Assembly (NCBI RefSeq): GCF_949628265.1
Contig: NC_088787.1
Span: forward strand, 27,146,501 to 27,210,500
From: Cloeon dipterum
Lineage: Eukaryota > Arthropoda > Insecta > Ephemeroptera > Baetidae
DNA length: 64,000 bases
Direction: 5' to 3'
Each line of letters begins with the position of its first letter. Position 1 is the first letter of the stretch. A model generated the notes under the pieces. That model was not told where the DNA came from and searched no databases. It was given only the letters and a program-made list of their open reading frames with translations. Positions 23,701 to 35,700 of the stretch are shown here, in pieces. Made by a program: the position numbers and the translations under genes.

Positions 23701-26700
23701 AATCATGCCTTTTTCAAAACCTCATAACAATTAATCAGCGGTCATTACAACCTTATTCACGTTTTATAGCGTGAACACTAAAATTAATTTACAGGTCTTT
23801 ATGCTTTACTGTCTGGAAGTAGTTTTGATTCATACATGGCAATAATAATTTTATCATGTTGATACACGGGTACCATATAGGTGCGACATAATATATTATA
23901 TTCATGAGTAGAAACAGGCTCTGTTCGCAAAGGGTTGGCCAGTAATTTTGCAATAAACTTCGTTCACGTCATCTGGTAATTGGCGATAATTTAAATTCAT
24001 TTAAAAGATAATGTACAAAATGAGACAAGCCCCGCGGATGATTTAAGTTCACGTCAATATTCAGTTAGCTCAAGAGTAAAAATGCCAAATTAGCCAAAAG
24101 GCACATTCATCCGGCACTGCCAAGATGAGTTGACTTCGGTCGTGGCTTATATTACCATAAAATAGCAATATATCACACGGCAGATTATTATGCAAAAGGA
24201 AGAAGGGAAATATCGCTCGCTCTACCTGGCGAGATGCATATTTATTCCCAGTGTTGCTTAACAAGAGAATAGAACGTATAACCGATCTTGTGGAATTTAA
24301 CAAAGTAGCTAAAATTGGGTTTGAACATAAAATTAAAAGGTAAAACAACAATCCAATATTCAATCATAAAAAATATAGTTTTCGAAACCTGCATTACGTT
24401 TTTCTGGTAATTTAAACAAACTCGTAATTTAAGGGATTTAAATTCATTTAAAAATAATTTTTCCAAGTTAAATATGTTTGTGCAGCTAAGTAAATATAAT
24501 CCAAATTACGGTTCGAGAGTACAACTTGAAAAAAAATCATAAAAAACCGCAGCAATTTCTACTTTATGTGTGCGCAAATACGTTTTTCTGTGCCACAGAG
24601 AACTTTTGAAGTTCATTCTGCGCATCTCCATCATCATCATGCAAATGTGTCGGGCGCAGTGTGGCGATCAATTAAATTATTCCGCGCGCCTGCTCTCGGC
24701 GTGTCGCTTTTCGGGGTCACGCGGGGTCGAGAGCGCGCAGGGGCTCCGGGGCTTGAATAATGCGGGGCGGGAGGTGGTAATAATTATTGCTGGGCTAAGA
24801 ACGGCGAATGTGCGTTACCTTGAACGAGCCCTCGGTGTTGATGCACTGCGCATTCGAGTCGCAGCCGCCGTTGTTGACCAGGCACTCGTTGATGTCGCGG
24901 CAGCTGAAGCCGTTGCCGGTGAAGCCGTCGCGGCACTTGCACTCGTAAGAGCCCTGAAACACGCATGCAAAACGTTATAGTGCGTGCAGAAAAAAAATAC
25001 CATCGTTGTCAAGGATGTTTGTCCAGCGAACGTGATACTTTTGGCTATAGTTTAACTGCTGTTTAGTTTTCCTTCGCAAACTTCAAAACCAGCTTGTTTC
25101 CTTGAAAAAATTCTTCAGGAAAAAACCAGCAAATCGTAATACGGTTTTGTGCAGTTTTTATTTAAGGTATTTGGCAGAGGCTGGGTTGTATTTAAAAAAT
25201 TTATTGGAAGAAGAAGGAATTAAAAATATTTTTACGCAAAAAATCTATTTTCTCCTCATGCTTTATAATATAAATTGATCAATAGACATGACAATCAGAT
25301 ACGAACGGGCATGAAAAAATATTCTCAAAAGCTGTGAAAAATCGCGGCTGGACGCATGAATAATGCAAAATATTTGCCTCTTGTTGTGGCGCTTTGCCTC
25401 TGCCGCATCGGCACGCCGATCTCGGATTCTTTATTTTGCTTTTTGCTCTCGCACAAGATGGGGATAAGAGAGAAAACATACATCAAGAGCACAAAAGCGG
25501 CGGACAATTACATTTTTCCAACAGAGGAGATAGGCGAGTGCGAGCGTAGCAATCTCAGCAGATCTTCCCAAGCAGAGTCTGGGTCACTTCACCCTTTGAC
25601 ACCGGCGCGCGGACCGCTCGTTGCGCGCGTTCGATTCTATCGCGCCTTTATTTAATTTGAGTATATCTGCTGTAAAAAGTGGATTGTTCCCACGAGCACG
25701 CACGATGCAATCTCGTTACCAGCAGTACTCGGCTTAAAAGGAAATTTGAAACTGCGGTATGAAACGATATGCATAATTGAGAACGTGGTGTGTAAGATGA
25801 CTTGATAGCAAAAGAGGTGAGTGATTCAGAGACTGAAAAAGTGCGGCTCTTAATTTCAACAGAAGCACAACGTGCGAAAAGTTGAAACGTGTGCTTTTAG
25901 TTCTACCATGAATGATTGCTAAAAATTGATCAGCACTATGAGGAAGTTAACAAGCATTAATATTTATAAGGAGCGAATCAAGTCACCACAGTAAATTTAA
26001 TTTAGAATAATATTTTTTTTAAAATTTCATGCGTAATTAAAAAATTATTAAACAAAAAATGATCAATTTACATATCGTCCTGGTGGCGTAAAAATCGCGC
26101 ATGTGTTCTTGGTGTACCCGTAAAAAGCGCGCACGTGTTCTTGGTGTAACCGTAAAAAGCGCGCATGTATTCTTGGTGTACCCGTAAAATTTGCGCATAG
26201 CTCCAAATCTCAATTTTACAGGAGAGAGAAAAAACTGTTTCCCCACTACAATGCATGGAGCACATCGAAGCTGTTGCTGTATTTGAATGCTGTTATTAGA
26301 TGCAAAAATGGTGGCTTACAATTTTTATCAAAAATTCACGAAGCAAAGCCCAAGTTCCCACTTTTCAAATAGGCTTTCTTCCGAGACCTGCATGTTTTAA
26401 TAAGAAATTTCATGATTTTTCTTCAAACCTAGTGCCTAATTATATACTTTCCAACATTAGCTTGTACTTTAATCATGAGCGATTAATTTTTAGTTTTCGG
26501 AGATTTTGCATTTCAAAAAAACATGACATTTTTTAGGTCAAATGTCGTTGTCATTAAAATAGATTTTTTAATCTGAACTCAAATTTGAGAATGAATATGT
26601 CGACATTTTTAATTTTTTTCATATCCATTTTGTAGAGCACAAAAATTTAAGTTAAAAACGTAAAAATTTAGAATGGCATTTTGTATCATTTTTTTTTATT

Positions 26701-29700
26701 AAAAAATGAGAACTTCGAAAAAACTTGTTTTTCGAGGTTAGTAAAAAACGATGATCGACCAAATCTCGACTTCTAATCATCCGAATTTCAAAAACCACAT
26801 ACCGTTAGACTCGTCTTGACATCCCTAAGTGCAATAAAGTGGTATGATTCCTACCAACCCCCAACCCCCATTTAACCCCCTTAATAACGTGAAATTTAGC
26901 ATTTTTTCGGCCTTTTCAACACCTTAGCACAACGTTGACGAGTAATTGTCTTCTTCAAACCAATTTAGTTACTTAGTTCACTTCAATACGAGTCAAACGA
27001 TACTTAATTTTTGAAAATAGGACCACTACAACCTGATATTTGGGTGGCACAAAGTTTTTTATTAAGACGCGGATGCATTAAAATGCTCGATGAGCACCAA
27101 ATCTCGAACTAAACACAAAAAGGTGGTCCTATTTACAAAAATTAAGTACCGTTTGACTCGTATTGAAGTGAACTAAGTAACTAAATTGATTTGAAGAAGA
27201 CAATTACAAGTCAACGTCGTGCTAAGGTGTTGAAACGGACGAATAATGCTAAATTTCAGGTAATTAAGGGGTTAAAAGGGGGTTGGGGGTTGGTGGGTAC
27301 TATACCCCTTTAGTGCACTTGGGGACGTTAAAACAAGTCTAACGGTATTCGGTTTTTTTCAAAATCGGATGATTGCAAGTCGAGATTTCATCGATCATCG
27401 ATTTTTAGCAACCTCAGAAAACAAGATTTTTCGAAATTTTCATTTTTTATTAAAAAAATGAGGAAAAACGCCATTCCAAATTTTGTCGTTTGCAGCTTAA
27501 TTTTTTGTGCTCTACAAAATGGCTATGAAAAAAATAAAAAATTTCAATATATTCATTTTCAAATTTGAGTTTAAAATCCAAAAGTTAATTTTTATGACCT
27601 GATCTTTGACCTACCACTTTGAGGTAAACATAAAAGCTGTTAGCCATGTTGAAACGAGTTAAACGTTTATTAAATTTTTGTTATAGTACACCCCTGAGCA
27701 AAAAGCTTTGAAGTATGCTCAAATAATTCCCAAGATTGTGACCTTTGAACATCCGCGTTGAGTTTTTGGATTGATTATACCCCCAAATCTCAGGTTCGAA
27801 CCAACAGAATTAAAAAATAACCACCGCTAAATTCCAACAGTGGTTAGTTTTTTCAATTCTAATGGTTAAAACCCGAGATTTGGAGTTGCAAAACTATCTC
27901 AGTTTTGTCATCATGCGCGTGTATGTGGGCATTCTGCAAGAAGTAGTTTTCCTTTCTTTGTTTCTCATCATCCTTACAAGCTGCTCTAACAGAAGTATTG
28001 GTATTGCATTTTATTTTACTAGTTTTCATGTATTATACCTTTAACATACTTCATTCACATTACCAACGAAATTATAAACAAAATGAATCTTATGAGAGGT
28101 GCATGAGAGGTATGCATGTTTACGCGGCTGCCGGCTACTATCCTTACTTATTGGCGTTGTCACTAGATGATGTTCCTGCTGTCAGAGGAGCATAATATTT
28201 GGATGGGGCATGTAATAGGCGCCAAAAATTTAAAATTTAAAAAAAAATGTGTTTGGTAACCCACTGTTACTTACGCACTTTTTCAGATGCGCAACTTTAC
28301 ACATGCGCGCTTTTTACGGGTACACCAAAAACACATACGCGCTTTTTACGGGTACACCAAGAACACATGCGCGATTTTTACGGCACCAAGACGATATATT
28401 TAATACAGTAAGAAAAAATTCTTCCCACGGATGAAGGTAATTTAAAATATAACGATTTGAAAGAGATTGGTCGAGCTAAAATTTTGAACTGCACTTACCA
28501 TATTATTAGTGCATTCAGCGTTTTCGTCACAGTCGTTGTAGCCCAGCAGACACTCATCCTCGTCGGTGCAGCCCACCTCATTTGGCTTGACTGAATAGCC
28601 CGGCTGGCACTGGCACATGTACGAGCCCATCGTGTTCTCGCAGGTGCCCTGCAGACACATCCCTGGCTCCATTTCACACTCGTTCACGTCCGAGCACGAC
28701 GAGCCGTCGGGGTTGGCCAGCAACCCCTCTGTGCAGGTGCAACGATAACTGCCGATGGAATTGGTGCACTTTCCACCGTTGCAAATACGCGAGTTTTCGC
28801 GACATTCGTCCACGTCCATGCAAGAACGGCCATCCGGCGATAGGACAAAACCTTCTCTAATGAGTCGGAAAAATGAGGAATCATTTTAAGCACATTGTCG
28901 TTGTTGAAATGGAAATAAAGTTTGTTAAACTTGTTGGCACACTCACCCGCAGGCACAGTTAAAGCTGCCCATGGTGTTGACACACTGATCCTGACATCCC
29001 CCATTGTTCACCTCGCATTCGTCAACATCTAACCAAACATTTCAGTAAAATGAAAACTTTCATGCGGCAGCTGATACCTTCACAGTGCGACTTGAGTCCT
29101 GTCTGCTTGTAGCCATCGTTGCAGATGCATTGATAGGTTCCCATCATGTTTTCACAAACACCATTAGAACAGATTCCACTTGTTCGTGAGCACTCATCAA
29201 TGTCTGCAAATTAATTTTACAAATTGAACCACCATCAGTGTATGCTTCACCTTTGCAAGAGAGTCTGTCGGGGGCAAGTTCATGTCCCGGCGGGCAAACG
29301 CACTCGAAACTTCCAGGAGTGTTTTTGCAAGTACCTCCTCTACACAGACCCGGCCTCCTTTCGCATTCGTTGATGTCTATAGAACATAATTTATAGTTAA
29401 AGAAAACCAACATTACTCACTGGTTTTAAGTCATACCCATGCAAACTTGCATTAGAGCCGTGCTTTCAAATCCTTCGTTGCAATCGCACTTAAAATTGCC
29501 TGGTGTGTTGCGACAGGTTCCATTTCCGCAAACACCGTGCATGATACTGCACTCGTCAATATCTGCACATAGTCATGATTTATTTTTTGTAAAAAAATAT
29601 GAAAACCATATTATTAAAAATTGATTCGATTTTGTTTTCATATTAAAGAGATAATATTTTACCGCGTAAAACTGCAGTTGGTAAAAATTGAAATATTTAA

Positions 29701-32700
29701 AAAATATCAAGAAATTAATTCTTTTAGATTAATAGACTCACCAATACACTTGACTCCGTTTTCATCGATCGCAAAGCCCTGGTTGCACCTGCACGTGAAG
29801 GACCCGACCGTGTTCTTGCACCGGCCGTTTTCGCACATCCCTGGGAACGCGCACTCGTTCACATCTCGCCTCTCGTAAAAGCCGGGCCCCTTCGGACAGA
29901 GGTCCACGTAGGCCTGGGTGCCCTGGCGCGGACAGGACTCACAAGTGGCCCCCCACGCCTTACCGACCGAGCAGCAGCACTTGTTCTTGTTGTACAGACC
30001 CTCCAGCTGCCTGCCACAGGTGCCGTGGTGGTACTCGAGGAAGCACGGCTCCTCACGCTGGTCGATGCAACGGCGCTTGCTCGAGTCAAGGGTCAGTCCG
30101 GCCGGACACTTGCAAACAAACGAGCCGTCCGTATTGACACACTCGCCTCCACCTTCGCAACAAAGGTGCAGATTTTTCTAAATCCTTATTTTTTAATGAT
30201 ACACGAACATAAATTTTGAAAATTAAAAAAGGATGTGAAGGTTTTCACAATTGCAACTTGATTAAAAAATTATTGGATTTGATCGTAACAAACCTCGACC
30301 GCACCCAATTTTTTAAGCGTGACTTTAAAAGTTACAACATTTTTAATTAAAATTTGGCCTTTAAAAATTACCTTTACAGATTCCAGGCTCCAGTTCGCAC
30401 TCGTTGACGTCGATGCACGTTTTTCCATCGAGCTTCGCGTAGCCGCGCTGGCAGTCGCACATCTCGGTGTCGCAGGCCTCACATGGGCTACCCCACGCCA
30501 GACCGACCGTGCAGCAGCACTCGGAACGAAGCGTCGGCCGCACCAGGTTGTTCTCGCATTGACCGTTCACCATTTTGGTCCAGCATGAACCTCGCCTGTT
30601 GTCTGAAGAAGCATTAACAAGGCGAGTCTTAAATTCCTTCCAAACCCATGCAGTTTCATTCAAAATTTAACCTAATTCGAAGCACAAAAAATGAAAAGAT
30701 GTGCTCACCGATGCAAATGCGTCCGGTGTTGTCCAGAACCGAGTTGAGGTCGCAGTCGCAGCGGAACGAGCCGATGAGGTTGACGCACACGCCGTTGATG
30801 CAGGCGTCTGGCGTTTCGCGGCACTCGTCTATGTCCTCGCAGGCGTGCGTGATCTGGTTCATTTTGGAGCCTGTCGGGCAGATGCACTGCAACCACCAAG
30901 ACGATTGTAAGATTCAAGCTCCGAAGTTTGCAAACTCGAGCAAACCTGCATGCTGCCGTTCGTGTTTTTGCATTGGCCGCCGTTGCACATGTCCGGCAAA
31001 CTGCATTCGTCCACGTCAACGCACCTTTTGCCACTGGCATCCAGCTCGTAGCCAGGGTGGCAATGGCAGCGGTAGGTGCCGTTCAGGTTCTCGCACGCAC
31101 CGTTGCCGCAAATGCCAGGGTTTTGTGCGCATTCATTGATGTCTAATTGAATGTTTTGACAAAACTTTAAAAACTGTTCAAAATCCTTGGTTGCCTTAAT
31201 TTTAACTGGAAAAGCCAAGACTTTCAATTTTTTGAGCTCCAATTTGTTGCCAGAATAGTTGTGGCTGAGTTTTTTTTAACTAAATTTAATAATTTTATAA
31301 AAGTGAACTATCGAAGAAAATTATATTCCCAATAAATGTTCGGCTCGGAACTATTTTTTTTTAAAAATATCTGTAATTAAGAGTGACTTTTAGCAATTAT
31401 GATTTCAAATTTGAACTCAAAATGGTCAAATTTCAATATTTTGCGCCTCAGGGTCAAGTCAGGGTAAGGCTTTGAAGGTTCTCTCTAGCCTTAAAAGGTT
31501 CGGTTTAGGTTCTGTTAGCGTGCCAAAGTGAGTCAAACACAAAAAATCAAATTCATCGACATTAGGCGTGTTTTCATTAAAAAATCCATAATATTTCGGC
31601 TCGGAGCCAGATTTCAGACTTCAAACCGTAAGTGTTGCGGAACTACTGTGAGTGTATCAATAATGAAACTAGTTGTGCTTGAGCAAAATTTCATGGGCTA
31701 CATTTTGATCCAGCAACTTGAAAAATCGGACTTTATTATAACTTTAAAAATCAGAGTTTCGAAAAAAATCGAAAATGAGACCTTTTGCCTACAACTTTTT
31801 TGTAGATTCAAAAGTTATTCAGAATAAAAAGTTACGGTAGATAGGGAAAATTTCGAGTAGGTAAACTAAACAAAGTTACAGTCAGTCGATCTTTCCAGAT
31901 TGTTATTCTCTTTTTTTCCGAGAATTTTGAAACACTCAAAAACTGACCGACCGACCACCTTTTTCGAACTCCGAACTCAAATCCCATCTTCTCTAACTGA
32001 AGTACTTTCAGAAAAAAAATTGGTTTCAGTTTAAATTTTTAACGCCTCAAGACCTCATCCAATCTCTCCCCAATTTGACGTGGAATTGCTAGTTTTATTT
32101 GTTGAAATCGTACAAAGAATTTTTCTCTCAAAATATCGATCACTTAGCCATGTAAACAATAGCATGTAGCAATAAACTTAAAAATGATTAAAATTTACTT
32201 TCATCGTTCGCTAGCTTACCTATTCCTCCGTAGGTGAGGCCCGGTCCATAGGGACACAGTGAGTCAAAGTCCTTGGTGCCTGGCTGCGGACAAGCCGTGC
32301 ATGGAGTTCCCCAACCCATGGGCTGGCCAACCATGACGGTACAGCAGCAGCAGCTCGACTTGGGTACCGGCACCAGCGACGGATTGGAGCAGACGCCGTC
32401 CCTGTAGGAAGAGTAGCAGAGATCGCGTCTCGTCTCAAGGCACGAGCGGCCGTCCACGCCGAGGAAGAAGCCCTCGGAGCACTCGCAGCGGAACGAGCCC
32501 ACGGTGTTGACGCAACGGCCGTTCTTGCACGGGCTGGACTGGCACTCGTCATGGTCCTCGCAGCGCGAGCCGTCCAGGCTCAGCTTGAAGCCCGAGTCGC
32601 AGACGCACTTGTAGCTGCCGTCCATGTTGACGCAGCGGCCGTTGGCGCACATGCCGGCGCCGGAGCACTCGTCCGTGTCCGTGCAGTAGGCGCCGTCCGG

Positions 32701-35700
32701 AGAAATGGTGAAGCCGTCCCTGCACTTGCATTTGTAACTACCGGGCGTGTTCTCGCAGCGGCCATTCAGGCAGATGCGTGGGTTCTCGTAACACTCGTCC
32801 ACATCAACGCACGCGTGTCCCGTTTGCGAAAGGATGAAGCCGGGGTTGCAGTGGCACTTGAACGAACCGTTCATGTTAGTGCACCTACCGTTGGCGCACA
32901 TGCCACGCTCTGCGCATTCGTCGTGGTCAGTGCAGTGACGGCCGTCCGACGAGACGTCGAAGCCCGGGTTGCACTTACACGTGAAACTTCCAGGTGTGTT
33001 GATGCAACGGCCCCCCTATAATCAGACAGTCCATCCGTGAAATTAATAAAACTATTTGTGTAATATGATAATATCCTATCCTGGCAAATTATTTCGAAGG
33101 AGGGAGGGAAAACGTGCTCTAAACATTCGAAAAATTAAATTAAATTATCATAGAAATTTCTAGAGCATCAATTTCTGAATTAGAATGCACATTTAAAGCA
33201 AAAAACCATATATTATCATAATTTTGTCTTTCATTTTAAATAGTACACAAAATCCATTGCGTATTGTTATTATTGTTGAACTTAATCTTTCAAAAAATTA
33301 AAAAAATTCCGTTAGAGAATTTAAAAAATATTTAAAACTCTCAAACTCCTTAGCAAAGAGAACCGTATCTTTGTTTGAATAGAAATAAAGCTGTTAAAAA
33401 AATAACAACTACGTGTGTTATCTTCATTTCCTTTTTTCCGAAACATAATGTAGGAGAGCAAAATTTGAATTCCTAAATTTTTTAAGCAAGCGTACCTGAC
33501 AATAGTTGAGCTGGCACTCGTCAATATCCTCACAGATGCCATTTTTTAATGTGTTCCCCGCGTGACATTCGCAGCTGTATCCCTCGGGAGTGTCGACGCA
33601 CTGGCCCTGGCCGCAGATGTTGGGCCTGAGCACACACTCGTTGACCGGCGGCAGGCTGTCCCCGCAGAGCCGTCGGAATCCGTTGGTGCCGTTTGACGGG
33701 CATATCTCACAGTCCTCCCCCCAACCTTTGCCCATGTTCATACCGCAGCAGCAGTCTTTTTTGCTCAGTCGCATCGTCAACCTATTTCTGCACTGTCCAA
33801 AGTTGCTTAGGGATGTGTAGCAAGAGCCCTGACGAGCATCTGCCGGAAAAAAAATGTTTGCAGGTTTGAAGATTAAAAATTGTAGTTTTTAAAACCTTTT
33901 CTCACTGTAAAGTAATCAATCATTTTAAGACATAAATATAATAGTTTTGGATTTAAATATTAAAAATAAAAAACATTGACGAAAAAATAAAAATCAACTG
34001 CTTTAAAATGACTAACCTATGCAGCTCTTCCTGTCCTGCGCGGGGATAAATCCGTGGTTGCAGATGCAATAGTAGCTGCCGTCCGTGTTGTGGCAGCTGC
34101 CGTCCTGGCACGTGCTGGCGTCGTCGCACTCGTTCAGGTCCTCGCAGTTGTTGTTGTCGGGGTTGCGCGCCAATCCCTCAGGGCACTCGCAGGTAAATGA
34201 GCCGATGTTGTTGACGCACTTGCCGCCGTTGCCGCACAGTGCAGGAATGGCCTCGCACTCGTCGATGTCGACGCACTCGCCCGAGTGCACGTTCTTGAGA
34301 AAGCCGTGGTCGCAGTCCAGCTGGTCGGGACAGTGCTCGCAAGGGTGTCCCCAGGCGCGGCCGACGGTGGCGCAGCACAGTTGCTTGGTGCACACCACGC
34401 CCGGCAATTGGCCCTGGCACATGTCGTTGCGGATGCGCATGAAGCAGGGCCCGGTGCGGTAGTCGGCCTCGCACCGCCGCCCTGTATACCCGTACACGCA
34501 CGCACACCGGTCTGGCCCGATGCAGCGCCCACCGTTGAGACATGGCTCCCTGCAAACGGCTGAAATAGGACACGAGGACAAAGCTCAAGTGGATGGATTT
34601 TAGGCTTTCAGGATGTTGATATTTTCATTTAATTTATTGCTTCTCCAACAGAGCTTTAACGCTCAAAGACAATTTTATCCTTCTCGATCATAATGATTTT
34701 ATTACATTTGTTAAAATTTTAAATCATTGTTAGGTCTGTGAAATATAGACGGACTTCTTGAAAAATTTACGGCTGTTTTTTCTCAGCGAAATAGCGGCTA
34801 CACTTTTTAATATTTTCTGGCTGTAAAAACACAATGAATGAAAGATCATCCTAACTTTAATATTATTGATGAAGACATCACTAAAGACATAAAATTGGTG
34901 ATACCAAGTATGATAGGCAACTTAAGCTATGGACAAAGTTGGACTCTATATATGCATATTCAAACTGATTACTTTTCATTTTTTTTTACTATAAATCCTT
35001 CTAAATCGTAAAATTGGAACAAATAAGAATAAAACAGAGGCCGAGAAAAAAGACGATCGTCTAAATTTCACAAACCTAAATTTTGCTACCAATCATAATG
35101 CAATATTTAATTTTAAAGAAATTCACAGGTGCAGCAAGGCAACGAAAAAGCTTTAGGTTCTAGTCAATTTGAGATAAAAAGGTCGATTATTAGACGATTT
35201 CATTTAAATTAATAATATTTTGAGCACAATTTCTTGCACATCAAAAATTTTAGAAACTTACATTTTAATTAGATACTGATTACGAAATTTTTATTATTGG
35301 TGCAAAATTATGCAATGTTGACTCACGTTCTCCACAGTATTCACCGACGTAACCAAGCCTGCAGACGCATCGTCCTTTGACGCAGGTGCCTCCGTTGAGG
35401 CAAGGGTAAGCACAGCCGTCGCCATTCTCTCGGCGCCTATTCTGGTAATCAATGCTCAGCTGCTCTCCGTTTCTGGTGCCCGATTGGACTGCAACACAGA
35501 TTATTCATGGTAAGATCAACACAGCCTCCCACGGCTTTTAATCGGGTTAATTGGATCGGTTCGCGCGAGTCGAGCGAGCCGGGGAATTTCACGCATTTTT
35601 AATCCTGCTGCCTGGGCCGATTAATAAGCAAGAGAGGACATCAATCAGCTGGCAAATTGGCGTCTGCTTAATTTGGCTTTTTAATTTGCCGCTCGGCATT

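Larger units (their letters stand above)
26071..28398. mobile_element. Foldback-type DNA element (2.3 kb) with tandem-unit inverted ends
   Basis: The left end (26071-26198) and right end (about 28285-28398) are inverted copies of each other, starting CATATCGTC and ending GACGATATA. Each end consists of about three and a half tandem copies of a 32-nt unit beginning CGTAAAAAGCGCGCATGT; on the left they run 26087-26118, 26119-26150, 26151-26182 and a partial. TTTA flanks both ends (26067-26070 and 28399-28402), a candidate 4-bp target duplication. No transposase frame was found inside, so it would be non-autonomous. The structure resembles foldback-type elements known from Drosophila; family assignment is inference. 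Confidence 0.7.
24954..28498 (-). other. Fibrillin intron 16 (3.5 kb) holding a foldback element
   Basis: No fibrillin exon is missing here, since exons 16 and 17 join in phase and module order is intact. The 3' third of the window interval (26071-28398) is a repeat element described separately. The rest is AT-rich with no recognisable gene. Confidence 0.6.

Noticed and set aside
26087..26198. Regular 32-nt repeats resembling a CRISPR array
   Set aside because: Units abut with no spacers, are mirrored at the far end of the element, and sit in a eukaryotic intron.
27790..27805. B-box-like GGTTCGAACC in the foldback element
   Set aside because: No A box, acceptor stem or anticodon arm around it; part of the short hairpin.
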